Positions 44,143 through 51,907 of a stretch of DNA of 64,000 bases are shown piece by piece. The translations under genes and the position numbers were made by a program. The stretch covers positions 62,001 through 126,000 of the forward strand of contig NZ_LIPG01000006.1 in NCBI RefSeq assembly GCF_001905505.1, written 5' to 3'. The notes below the pieces were generated by a model. It worked only from the letters and a program-made list of their open reading frames with translations. It did not search any database and was not told where the DNA came from. Each line of letters starts with the position of its first letter. Position 1 is the stretch's first letter. The stretch comes from Streptomyces sp. CB02058. GTDB taxonomy: Bacteria; Actinomycetota; Actinomycetes; Streptomycetales; Streptomycetaceae.

Positions 44143-45174
44143 ATGGGACAGGACACCCAGCACACCGCTCCGCCCGGACCCGCCACCGCCGCCATGGTCG
44201 AACTCGACCGGGAGTCGGCGATGGGCGGGCTCGGCGCGGAGACCGCACGACGCGAGATCCGCCGTATCGACCTCACCGGCTTCGAGGAGCGGCGCGCCGA
44301 GATCACCGACCAGCTCTGGGAGGCCGCCACCGACATCGGGTTCTTCCAGATCACCGGGCACGGCATCACCCCGCAGGAGACCGACGCCGCCTTCGAGGCC
44401 GCGGCGGCGTTCTTCGCCCTGCCCGCCGCGACCAAGCAGCGGTACACGATGGCGCCGGGCACGAACGCGGGCTGGGAACACCGCAGCCAGGTGCGGCCGT
44501 CGGTCGGCATCCCCGACGAGAAGGAGTCGTACCAGCTCACCCGGCCGCGCATGGAAGGGCTGTGGCCCGCCGACGAGGAGGCGGCCGGCTTCCGCGACAC
44601 CGTCCTCGCCTTCGAGTCGCACTGCCGGGAGGTGGCGATGCGGGTGCTGTCCTGCTTCGCCGACCGGCTCGGCATGGAGCGGGACTTCTTCGCCCGCGCC
44701 CACGATCCGCTCAGCGCCGGACACCAGTCGACGCTGCGCCTGCTCCACTACTTCGAGGCGCCGAAGGCCCCGGACGGCTCCGGGGTGTGGTGGCGGGCCG
44801 GCGCCCACACCGACTTCGACTGCCTCACCCTCCTCTTCCAGCGGGAGGGCCAGGGCGGCCTCCAGGTCTGCCCGGGCGCCGAGCGCGACGCCCAGGAGTG
44901 GACCCCGGTACCCGCCACCGCCGACGCCATCACCTGCAACATCGGGGACATGCTGATGCGGTGGAGCGACGACCGGCTGCCGTCGAACTTCCACCGGGTC
45001 AAGGCGCCCGGCCCGGGTGACGACCACGGGGCACGCCAGTCCATCGCCTACTTCGCGCAGGCGGACCGGGACGTGCTCATCGAGAGCCCGCAGGGGCTGT
45101 ACCCGCCGATCACGGCGGGCGACTACATCAAGCAGCGCATCGCAGCGAACTTCGCCGGCGCCCCGCGCGACTGA
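44143..45174 (+). CDS. 2-oxoglutarate-Fe(II) oxygenase (isopenicillin N synthase family)
   Basis: A 343-residue non-haem iron oxygenase. The N-terminal part has ATDIGFFQITGHGIT and FFALPAATKQRY; the core carries the facial triad H222-x-D224 (GAHTDFDCLTLLFQ) and H284 (SNFHRV), and RQSIAYF gives the 2OG-binding Arg-x-Ser. It probably hydroxylates a small molecule with 2OG and O2. The divergent amidohydrolase and the following ABC importer suggest a shared heterocycle-related pathway. GGGAG lies 9 bp upstream of ATG. A hairpin terminator follows 27 bp after the stop. Confidence 0.85.
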   Translation: MGQDTQHTAPPGPATAAMVELDRESAMGGLGAETARREIRRIDLTGFEERRAEITDQLWEAATDIGFFQITGHGITPQETDAAFEAAAAFFALPAATKQRYTMAPGTNAGWEHRSQVRPSVGIPDEKESYQLTRPRMEGLWPADEEAAGFRDTVLAFESHCREVAMRVLSCFADRLGMERDFFARAHDPLSAGHQSTLRLLHYFEAPKAPDGSGVWWRAGAHTDFDCLTLLFQREGQGGLQVCPGAERDAQEWTPVPATADAITCNIGDMLMRWSDDRLPSNFHRVKAPGPGDDHGARQSIAYFAQADRDVLIESPQGLYPPITAGDYIKQRIAANFAGAPRD

Positions 45175-45201
45175 CCCCCGGCCGTATACGGCCCGGTGGG
45201 T

Positions 45202-45250
45202 GAAGGCCCCGCGGCACGTGGTCCCCGAGGACCACCGCCGCGGGGCCTTC
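45202..45250 (+). terminator. Two-tier hairpin terminator
   Basis: Outer perfect 13-bp arms 45202-45214 / 45238-45250 with an inner 7-bp stem, GTGGTCC / GGACCAC, 27 bp after the oxygenase stop. Confidence 0.8.
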
Positions 45251-45290
45251 TCGCGTGCCCCGGCCACGGAAGGCCCATGCGCACGATCGC

Positions 45291-45350
45291 CGCGAAGAGC
45301 CGCGAAGAGCCGCGAAGAGCCGCGAAGAGCCGCGAAGAGCCGCGAAGAGC
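45291..45350. repeat. Six exact tandem copies of CGCGAAGAGC
   Basis: A 60-bp minisatellite made of six identical 10-bp units, with one degenerate copy just after (45360-45369). It lies between the terminator of the oxygenase gene and the stop of the convergent lipoprotein gene. The unit is about one helical turn. Confidence 0.95.
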
Positions 45351-45453
45351 CGGGACGGCCGGGAAGAGCCGCGCGCACCGGCGCCGGGGCCCGTGCCCGC
45401 GCGGTTCGCGCGGTACGGACCCCGGCGTGAGGGGACGGGGTGCGGATCCGGGG

Positions 45454-46623
45454 TCAGCCGATGCCGACGGAGTGATCGGTGTAGGCGTCGGAGAAGACGT
45501 CCCCGGGCTTCAGCCCCGTCGGCACGGCGGACCCCTTCTCCCTTATCACCGGCGCGAGTTCACCGACGAACGAGGCCACGCGCTTCATGTCGTACGTCCC
45601 GAGCGAACCGTCCGCCTCCTCGGCGATCAGGCCCTCGTCCTTCAGGAACGCCGCGCTGTAGTCGGCCTCGCCCTGGGTGTACGGAGAGTAGGAGCTGTCC
45701 TGCGCGACCACGTCGACGATGGTCCTGTTCGCGGCCTTCGGGGAGCCGATGTAGGCGGCGCCCGCCTTCTGCACGATCGGGACCAGCTTCTCCAGACAGG
45801 GCGCCAGCTTCTCCAGCCGGTCGGCGCGGACCGTGAGGTTGGACGCGTAGATGTCGTAGCCCGCGTCCTTCAGGAGCTGGAACCCCACCTTCCTGCCCCA
45901 GGCCGGCGTCTCCTTCTCGTAGGTGTACGGCTCCGAGTTCGCGAAGCCCTGCTGGACGACCTCCGGGTCGCCGACGAAGCGGGCCGGGTTGCCGTCGTAG
46001 CCGGTGTCGAGCTGCTTCTTCTTCACCAGGCCCTTCGCGACCAGCCAGTCCGGGTAGAACTGGTCCTTGGAGACCAGCACCGTCGCCCCCGAGCCGGCCA
46101 GCGAGCCGAGGGTCAGCCCCGGATGCGCCGACGGATCCCACATCAGCATCGCCGGGCTGTACTTGAGCAGCGGGGTGACACCCACGACGCGCTGGGTGCC
46201 CGAGGCCGCTATGAGCTGGTCGGAGTGGACGAGACCGAGGTGCACGGAGTCGTCGGCGTACATCTGGGAAGGCACGGACTGGAAGCCGATGGCCGGTCCG
46301 CCCGCCTTGAGCGTCAGATCGACGCCCGTGTCCTTGCCGCCCGCCACCAGGGGGCCCGTCACGGACTTGTCGGAGCTGTCGACCCGGTAACCGGGGCCCA
46401 GCATCTCGAAGAGCGCGCCCATGTCGGACTGGGGCTGCCACTGGAGCTGGACGACGACGGTGGAGGGACAGACCCCGTCGAGCCGGTCGGCCGCCGCGGC
46501 GGGCGCGATGTCGACGGACGCCGTGGCCGAGCCGCCGCCTCCCTCTCCGCAGGCCGTGGCGGCCAGGAGCGGGCCGAGAGCGAGGGCGAGTGCGCCGAAG
46601 CGGCGGAACGTCATGGGCCTCAT
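45454..46623 (-). CDS. NMT1/ThiY-like ABC solute-binding lipoprotein
   Basis: A 389-residue periplasmic-binding lipoprotein. Signal helix then lipobox TAC with Cys25, a Gly-rich linker, and the NMT1-type fold: VVVQLQWQPQSDMGALFEMLG, GPAIGFQSVPSQMYADDS, LGLVHSDQLIAAS, GFANSEPYTYEKETPAW. The VQLQWxPQ stretch is like receptors of pyrimidine/thiamine precursors, nitrate or taurine. It is divergent from its own ATPase and permease, sharing the regulatory region with ACATGCA repeats. RBS GGAGA lies 5 bp before ATG 46623. Substrate is unassigned; a heterocycle is a reasonable guess. Confidence 0.82.
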   Translation of the reverse strand: MRPMTFRRFGALALALGPLLAATACGEGGGGSATASVDIAPAAAADRLDGVCPSTVVVQLQWQPQSDMGALFEMLGPGYRVDSSDKSVTGPLVAGGKDTGVDLTLKAGGPAIGFQSVPSQMYADDSVHLGLVHSDQLIAASGTQRVVGVTPLLKYSPAMLMWDPSAHPGLTLGSLAGSGATVLVSKDQFYPDWLVAKGLVKKKQLDTGYDGNPARFVGDPEVVQQGFANSEPYTYEKETPAWGRKVGFQLLKDAGYDIYASNLTVRADRLEKLAPCLEKLVPIVQKAGAAYIGSPKAANRTIVDVVAQDSSYSPYTQGEADYSAAFLKDEGLIAEEADGSLGTYDMKRVASFVGELAPVIREKGSAVPTGLKPGDVFSDAYTDHSVGIG

Positions 46624-47007
46624 GCGGTTCTCCAGGGAAGGTCGCGCCGGAAGGGGCGGGATTCGGATGCGCCGGGGGGCGAGGTCGCGGTCGGCAGGGG
46701 AGTGACCGACTGCCTCGATGCGCCACTGTGGCCGAACCCTGTTACGACGTCATTACATGCAACCAGTTGGATTCTGTCGTTCTGGAAAGTTGATTGCATG
46801 TTCTGTCTCGGAGGCGAGTGTTGGTCGCCCGGTGAGCTCGTATCTCGCTTCAACTTGGGATTATCTGGGATCTGGGCGGCCGCGTCACGAGAAGTTAACG
46901 CGAGTCTTCTTGTGTCGGGTTACATGCAGTTCCAGACTGGCAGACATTCCGGCGCCCCGGTCTCCCCGGTGGCGCCGGGACCCCGCCACCAGCAGAACGG
47001 AGAGCCC
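46624..47007. promoter_or_regulatory. AT-richer divergent control region with ACATGCA repeats
   Basis: 384 bp between the binding-protein and ATPase genes, noticeably lower in GC. It holds a perfect 8-bp inverted pair ACATGCAA (46755-46762) and TTGCATGT (46794-46801), a palindrome CAAC-CA-GTTG at 46760-46769 and a further TTACATGCA at 46920-46928. These look like operators for a regulator such as the GntR/FCD protein at 49347. No TPP riboswitch core was seen. Confidence 0.55.
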
Positions 47008-47787
47008 GTGCACCTCGTCGACACCCTGCGGAACGTGGACGCCAGCCATCTGATGAAGGGGGTACGGGTCTCGTTCGACCACGTCGGTGTCCGCTATCCC
47101 ACCGGCACCCAGGCGCTCGACGACGTCACCCTCGCGGTGCCGGACGGCCAGTTCACCGCCATCGTCGGACCGTCCGGCTGCGGAAAATCCACCCTGCTGC
47201 GCCTCGCCGCCGGACTGGAGAAGCCCACCGCCGGCTCCGTCGCCCTGGACACCTCCTCCGTCGGATTCGTCTTCCAGGAGGCGACGCTCCTGCCCTGGCG
47301 CACGGTCAGGCGCAACATCGGCCTGCTCGCCCGGCTGGCGAAGGTCCCGAAGGCGGAACGTGAGGCGCGCGTCGACGCCGTCATCGACGCCGTCGGCCTC
47401 GGTGACTTCGCCGGCCAGCTGCCCCGCGCACTCTCCGGCGGTATGCGCATGCGCGTCTCGCTCGCCCGGGCCCTCGTGCTCCGCCCCGATGTGATGCTGC
47501 TCGACGAACCCTTCGGCGCCCTCGACGAACTCACCCGCCAGGACATGCAGGTCGAGCTCCTGCGCCTGTACGAACAGAGCCGGTTCACCGCCCTGTTCGT
47601 CACCCACTCCGTGGCCGAGGCCGTCCTGCTCGCCCAGCGCGTCGTCGTCATGTCCCCGCGCCCCGGAAGGATCGCCGCGGTCGTCGACATCGACCTGCCC
47701 GCTGCCCGGGGCCCCGAACTCCGCTACGACCCGCGCTACGTCGAACACGTCGCGGCCGTCTCCGCACTGCTCCAGGAGGTCCGATGA
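47008..47787 (+). CDS. ABC transporter ATP-binding protein (nitrate/sulfonate/pyrimidine type)
   Basis: A 259-residue ATPase. Walker A GPSGCGKST, Q-loop VFQEATLLPWRTVRRNIGL, signature LSGGMRMRVSLARAL, Walker B VMLLDEPFGALDE, switch FVTHSVAEAVLLAQRVVVMS. The LPWRTV and MRMRV wording is typical of NrtD/SsuB/ThiZ-type transporters. GTG 47008 has GGAGA 5 bp ahead and is preferred over an ATG at 46924 and a later one at 47053. The stop overlaps the permease start (ATGA). Confidence 0.9.
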   Translation: MHLVDTLRNVDASHLMKGVRVSFDHVGVRYPTGTQALDDVTLAVPDGQFTAIVGPSGCGKSTLLRLAAGLEKPTAGSVALDTSSVGFVFQEATLLPWRTVRRNIGLLARLAKVPKAEREARVDAVIDAVGLGDFAGQLPRALSGGMRMRVSLARALVLRPDVMLLDEPFGALDELTRQDMQVELLRLYEQSRFTALFVTHSVAEAVLLAQRVVVMSPRPGRIAAVVDIDLPAARGPELRYDPRYVEHVAAVSALLQEVR

Positions 47788-48731
47788 CCAGCACAGCCGC
47801 CCCCACCGGCACGGCACCCGCGCCCTCCGCCGAACGGGCCGCCGAAGAGCCCTCCGAGAAGCCCACCGGGAAGCCGGCCGGTAATCTCACCGCGCGCCCC
47901 TCCGAAGAAGCCCCGGCCGCCGCCCCCGGCTCACCCTCCCGGGCGCGCCGGGCCCTCGCCGCCGTCGCGGTGCCCGCGCTCGCCCTGGCCCTCGGCATCG
48001 GGGTCTGGTACGCCGTCAGCTATCTGCTCCTGGACCCCGCCCGGCGCTTTCTGCTCCCGCCCCCGCACCAGGTGGTCTCCAGGTCACTCGCCGATCCCGT
48101 CCATCTGGAACCCATGCTGCAGGCCCTCGGGGTGACGGCCAGGATCGCCGCCATCGGCTTCGTCCTCGCCGCACTGATCGGCATCGGCACCGGCTCACTC
48201 ATGAACCAGGCCCGGTGGGTCGAACGCCTCGTCTACCCGTACGCCGTCATGCTCCAGGTCATCCCCGTCCTCGCGATCGTCCCGCTCATCGGCCTGTGGT
48301 TCGGCTTCGGCACCGGCTCCCGGGTCATCGTCTGCGTGATGATCGCGCTGTTCCCCGTCATCACCAACACCCACTTCGGCCTCCGCTCCGTCGACCGGGG
48401 CCTGCACGAGCTCTTCACCCTCGGCCGGGCCTCCAGGCTCCGCCGCCTCGTCAGCCTCGAACTTCCCGCCGCGCTGCCCTCGGTGTTCACCGGGCTGCGC
48501 ATCGCCTCCGGGCAGGTCGTCATCGGCGCCATCCTCGGCGACATGTTCTTCGCCAAGGGGGAGCCCGGCATCGGAACCCTGCTCGACACCTACCGGGCGA
48601 CCCTGCGCTCCGAGGACCTCATCGCCGCGATCGCGCTCGCCTCGCTGTTCGGCATCGCGGTGTACACCGTCTTCACGCTCGCCTCACAGGCCGTCGTGGG
48701 CCGCTGGCACAGCTCGGGCGACCGCCGCTGA
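47784..48731 (+). CDS. ABC transporter permease (NrtB/SsuC type)
   Basis: A 315-residue permease with a disordered 50-residue N-terminal extension (Ala/Pro/Glu-rich) and six helices beginning LAAVAVPALALALGIGVWYAV. The binding-protein-dependent loop appears as LFTLGRASRLRRLVSLELPAALPSVFTGLRIASGQVVIGAILGDMF (E-A-A-like). With the ATPase and the divergent lipoprotein it forms one importer. The extension is longer than usual for the family. Coupled to the ATPase by a 4-bp overlap. Confidence 0.88.
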   Translation: MTSTAAPTGTAPAPSAERAAEEPSEKPTGKPAGNLTARPSEEAPAAAPGSPSRARRALAAVAVPALALALGIGVWYAVSYLLLDPARRFLLPPPHQVVSRSLADPVHLEPMLQALGVTARIAAIGFVLAALIGIGTGSLMNQARWVERLVYPYAVMLQVIPVLAIVPLIGLWFGFGTGSRVIVCVMIALFPVITNTHFGLRSVDRGLHELFTLGRASRLRRLVSLELPAALPSVFTGLRIASGQVVIGAILGDMFFAKGEPGIGTLLDTYRATLRSEDLIAAIALASLFGIAVYTVFTLASQAVVGRWHSSGDRR

Positions 48732-48762
48732 GACCGTGTCGCCAGCCGCCAGCCGCCAGCCG

Positions 48763-49125
48763 TCAGCCCGTGCGATCCGGTGACAACAGCCACCGCCACC
48801 GCGGCTGTTCGGTGACGAGCACCGAGGCCGCCAGCACGGACACCGGGACCGCCGCCCAGGCGGGCCAGGCCAGCCACGCGAAGACCACGGCCGCCGCGAG
48901 CTGGAGCAGGACCAGCAGCACCGTGACCGGGCCCGGCACCGCCACGATCACCTGCGCCTTGTCGCCGGGGGTCGAGAAGACCGTGGGCAGACCGATCAGG
49001 AGGAGGACGGCCACGACGGCGAGGACCCAGGAGTACGCGGCCAGTGCCCAGGGGGTCGCGACCCAGGCGACGAGTTCGGCGGAGAAGCGCAGGACCGACG
49101 CGGCGCGGTCGGGCGGTCGTTCCAT
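48763..49125 (-). CDS. Small membrane protein, YrdB-like (DUF2568 type)
   Basis: A 120-residue protein with four hydrophobic stretches, LVAWVATPWALAAYSW, LAVVAVLLLIGLPTVFSTPGDK, VTVLLVLLQLAAAVVFAWLAW and VPVSVLAASVLV. The LRFSAELVAWVATPWAL beginning and GDK turn resemble small DUF2568/YrdB-like membrane proteins. ATG 49125 follows GGGGGA by 5 bp; an upstream GTG at 49143 is less likely. It is the only minus-strand gene between the transporter and the GntR regulator. Function unknown. Confidence 0.65.
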   Translation of the reverse strand: MERPPDRAASVLRFSAELVAWVATPWALAAYSWVLAVVAVLLLIGLPTVFSTPGDKAQVIVAVPGPVTVLLVLLQLAAAVVFAWLAWPAWAAVPVSVLAASVLVTEQPRWRWLLSPDRTG

Positions 49126-49346
49126 GAGAGTCCCCCGGGTCACTGGTTCCGATGAGCGACAGCAACCTACAGCCCGGCGCGCGAGCCCGCAGGGCCACGC
49201 AACCCGTCAGCCGGCCGGGCGCACTATGCTCGGCCCCGGAACGTGAGGGACGACCACCCCGCATGACCACCACACCGGCACCCACCGTCCCGGCGCCGGG
49301 ACGCAGACCCGCACGCCCGGCGGCCGGCACCGCGCCCAGGAGAACC

Positions 49347-50006
49347 ATGACCCTCGACAGCGGCGAACTCCTGGCCGACGCGGTCTACCAGCGCCTGCTG
49401 GACCGGATCTTCGGCGGCGACCTCGTCCCCGGCGCCCCGCTCAGCGTCCCCGCGCTCGCCGCCGAGATGGACGTCAGCCGCAGCCCCGTACGCGAGTCGG
49501 TCCAGCGCCTCATCTACGACGGCCTCGCCGTGCACATCCCGCACGCCGGAGCGAAGGTCGCCCAGCTCGACCAGGAGTCCGTCTTCGCCGTGCTCCAGGT
49601 CCGCGAGGTGCTGGACGGCCTGGCGGCGAGGGAGGCCACGCTCCGCGCCCGTACGAGCGATGTCGCCGTCCTCGAAGCGCTCGTCGCACAGCAGGAGGCG
49701 CTGCTCGGCGAGGCCCCCGACCCGCAGCGCGAGGCCGCTCTCGACCTGGAGTTCCACACCGCGATCCGGGCGCTCGCTGCCAACACCGCCCTCAGCGACG
49801 CCCTGCACCGCCTCGACGCCCAGGCCCATCTCTACCGCTCGGCCCTCTGGTCCTCGCAGCACAACAGGGAACTCGCCCTGCGGGAACACCGCACCATTCT
49901 GGCCGCCATCGACGCGGGGGACGCGCCCACCGCCCAGACGGCGGCCGCCGCCCATGTCGCCGCCCTCACCGTCCGGATGCGCCGCTGGACGGCCGAGAGG
50001 AGCTGA
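49347..50006 (+). CDS. GntR/FCD-family transcriptional regulator
   Basis: A 219-residue regulator. N-terminal winged HTH at 8-70 (DAVYQRLLDRIFGGDLVPGAPLSVPALAAEMDVSRSPVRESVQRLIYDGLAVHIPHAGAKV in pieces) and a C-terminal FCD helical domain with E/D/H metal-type residues (LDLEFHTAIRALA, LREHRTILAAIDAGD). FCD members respond to carboxylates, amino acids or nucleobases. ATG 49347 follows AGGAGA by 3 bp; an ATG at 49263 would add a Pro-rich tail. Probable regulator of the upstream transporter, oxygenase and amidohydrolase. Confidence 0.85.
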   Translation: MTLDSGELLADAVYQRLLDRIFGGDLVPGAPLSVPALAAEMDVSRSPVRESVQRLIYDGLAVHIPHAGAKVAQLDQESVFAVLQVREVLDGLAAREATLRARTSDVAVLEALVAQQEALLGEAPDPQREAALDLEFHTAIRALAANTALSDALHRLDAQAHLYRSALWSSQHNRELALREHRTILAAIDAGDAPTAQTAAAAHVAALTVRMRRWTAERS

Positions 50007-50018
50007 GCCGGGCCCGGA

Positions 50019-50519
50019 TCAGCGCACCAGCCCAGCCAGACCCTCGGTGCGGGCCAGGTGTTCCAGCTCGTCCAGCGCCCGGACGGCCGCCTCGGCCGCC
50101 GCCGGGTCGCGGTCGGCGAGGCCGCTCTCCTCGAACTCGTCCTCGTCCAGACGCAGTACGGACGAGCGGTCCGCCGACACCCACAGGTCGAGATCCAGGT
50201 CCTCGACCAGGAGCTCCGCGCCACGCAGCACGGCGGGCCGGGTGATGTCGCAGTACCAGCCCTTCAGCTCCCCCTCACCGGTGCGGACCTCCTTCACGGC
50301 GTACCACCGGTCGCGCCAGTAGTGCTCGGTGAAGACATCGCCCGGCTCGAAACGTACGAAGCCGAAGTCCCGGACCCCGGGGGCCGCCCAGGGAGCGCGG
50401 ACGGTGATCCGGGCCCCGTCGTCGCGCACCTGCTCGGCCGGGTAGCGGATCTTGGTGCGGCCGGCCTTGACCAGGGCGACCGTCACCGTGGCCGGGGAGT
50501 CAGACGAGTTCGCGGACAT
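50019..50519 (-). CDS. DUF402 domain protein
   Basis: A 166-residue protein of the DUF402 / FomD-like fold: VTVALVKAGRTKIRYPAEQV, FEPGDVFTEHYWRDRWYAVKEVR, LKGWYCDITRPAVLRGAELLVEDLDLDLWVSADRSSVLRLDEDEFEES. Members bind Mn/Mg near the D-L-D-L-D strand and hydrolyse nucleoside diphosphate derivatives in known cases. ATG 50519 has GGAGG 7 bp ahead; it overlaps the upstream GNAT gene by 20 bp. Function inferred by fold. Confidence 0.8.
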   Translation of the reverse strand: MSANSSDSPATVTVALVKAGRTKIRYPAEQVRDDGARITVRAPWAAPGVRDFGFVRFEPGDVFTEHYWRDRWYAVKEVRTGEGELKGWYCDITRPAVLRGAELLVEDLDLDLWVSADRSSVLRLDEDEFEESGLADRDPAAAEAAVRALDELEHLARTEGLAGLVR

Positions 50520-51420
50520 GACGTACCTCCGTGGCGCAGATCTCGTAACCGAACCCCCGGTTGATGGCCAGCATCGGGGTGTTGCCGGCGTCGTTGCCCG
50601 TGTAGGCGTCGGTGTATCCGGCGGCCCGCGAGCGGTGCAGCGAGTCGTTCTTGGCGAGCTTGGCCAGACCTCGTCCGCGGAAGGCACGCACGGTGCCGGT
50701 CATGCCCGACCAGTAGCGGGTGCGGCCGTCGGTCTGCGCCACGCTGAACGCCGCGACCTTCCCGTCGACCACGACGACCGAGGTGAGCTCGTGGTCCAGG
50801 CCGGGCGCCCGCCAGGTCATGCTGAGCCAGCCCTCGTAGTCGGAGAACTCCACCGGGACGTCGCTCGGTTCGTCCGCCGTTGCCTCCGCGTCGGCCTCGA
50901 ACAGCGGCCGGGGATCGTCCTCGAAGTCGGCGCCCGTGCGCAGCTCCACCCCGGCGGGCAGTTCCGGGAGCGGCGGCAGCGTGCCGTTCGCCAGGTCGAG
51001 ACGGGAGAAGTGAGCCTGCCTGCGCGGCGCGTAACCGCGCTTCTCGGCGAACGCGCGGTTCGCCGGCTCGTCGAGCACCCAGCTGTACACGGCCCTCGCA
51101 CCGGCAGCGGTCAGATGCTCCTCGGCGGTCCGCACCAGCAGCGACCCCGCGCCCCGGCCCGTCCTGCCCGGAAGCACATACGGATTGCAGAACCCCTGGC
51201 CGGGCTCCGTGCTCTCGTGGGAGATCCCCACCTGCGCGGTGCCGATCATCTCGCCGTCCTCCTCGGCGACCAGGAGCCGGAAACGCCGGTCCGGAGGGGA
51301 GTTGGCCAGATCGCTCAGGACCTGCTCCGGAGTCGTCACCATGAACGGGAGCGCGGCACGCCGCACCCGTACCCAGTCATCCGCGTCGCCGGGCAGGAAG
51401 TCACGCACGAGAACGGTCAT
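50500..51420 (-). CDS. Tandem GNAT acetyltransferase
   Basis: A 306-residue protein with two GNAT domains. The N-terminal half keeps the acetyl-CoA loop PGRTGRGAGSLLVRTAEEH and NRAFAEKRGY; the C-terminal half has TGTVRAFRGRGLAKLAKNDSLHRSRAAGY followed by NTPMLAINRGFGYEI. Such duplicates are related to mycothiol synthase but lack some of its residues. Substrate unknown. It overlaps the following DUF402 gene, so they form one unit. Confidence 0.8.
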   Translation of the reverse strand: MTVLVRDFLPGDADDWVRVRRAALPFMVTTPEQVLSDLANSPPDRRFRLLVAEEDGEMIGTAQVGISHESTEPGQGFCNPYVLPGRTGRGAGSLLVRTAEEHLTAAGARAVYSWVLDEPANRAFAEKRGYAPRRQAHFSRLDLANGTLPPLPELPAGVELRTGADFEDDPRPLFEADAEATADEPSDVPVEFSDYEGWLSMTWRAPGLDHELTSVVVVDGKVAAFSVAQTDGRTRYWSGMTGTVRAFRGRGLAKLAKNDSLHRSRAAGYTDAYTGNDAGNTPMLAINRGFGYEICATEVRHVRELV

Positions 51421-51513
51421 GGGCCGGACGCTAACGCGGTGCGCGGCCAGGCCGCCTCCGAATTTCCGGCGGCGCCACGGGTCGCGCCACGCGGGGTGCG
51501 AGAGAATCGGCGC

Positions 51514-51888
51514 GTGACCCTGAAGATCGCCGTTGACCCGGACTCCGCCACCGCCCCGTACGAGCAGCTGCGCGCCCAGCTCTCCGAACAGGCCCGGTCC
51601 GGTGCCCTGCCCGTCGGCTACCGGCTACCGACCGTGCGCGGCCTCGCGGGCGAACTGGGCCTCGCCGCCAACACCGTGGCCAAGGCCTACCGCGCGCTGG
51701 AGACCGACGGGGTGATCGAGACGCGGGGGCGCAACGGGACCTTCATCGCCGCCGCGGGCGACGCGGCCGCCCGCCACGCGGCGACGGCGGCCCAGGAGTA
51801 CGCCGAACAGGCCCGGCGCCTCGGTCTGTCCCGTGCCGACGCGCTGGCCCTCGCCGAGGACGCCGTACGGGCGGCCTACGGGAGCTGA
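51514..51888 (+). CDS. GntR-family regulator (YtrA subfamily, short)
   Basis: A 124-residue regulator with only the winged HTH and a short helical tail, as in YtrA-type GntR proteins: PYEQLRAQLSEQARSGALPVGYRLPTVRGLAGELGLAANTVAKAYRALETDGVIETRGRNGTFIA in pieces, then a coiled-coil-like AATAAQEYAEQARRLGLSRADALALAEDAV. YtrA members usually repress an adjacent ABC transporter, but none lies next to it. GTG 51514 is assumed; it diverges from the GNAT gene. Confidence 0.82.
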   Translation: MTLKIAVDPDSATAPYEQLRAQLSEQARSGALPVGYRLPTVRGLAGELGLAANTVAKAYRALETDGVIETRGRNGTFIAAAGDAAARHAATAAQEYAEQARRLGLSRADALALAEDAVRAAYGS

Positions 51889-51907
51889 CGCCCGGCAGCC
51901 CGGCCGC

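Noticed and set aside
45291..45369. Possible CRISPR-like array
   Set aside because: Units are contiguous 10-bp copies without spacers and there are no cas genes.
46624..47007. TPP or other riboswitch ahead of the NMT1-like transporter genes
   Set aside because: No CUGAGA-type core or matching stems could be found; the repeats look like protein operators.
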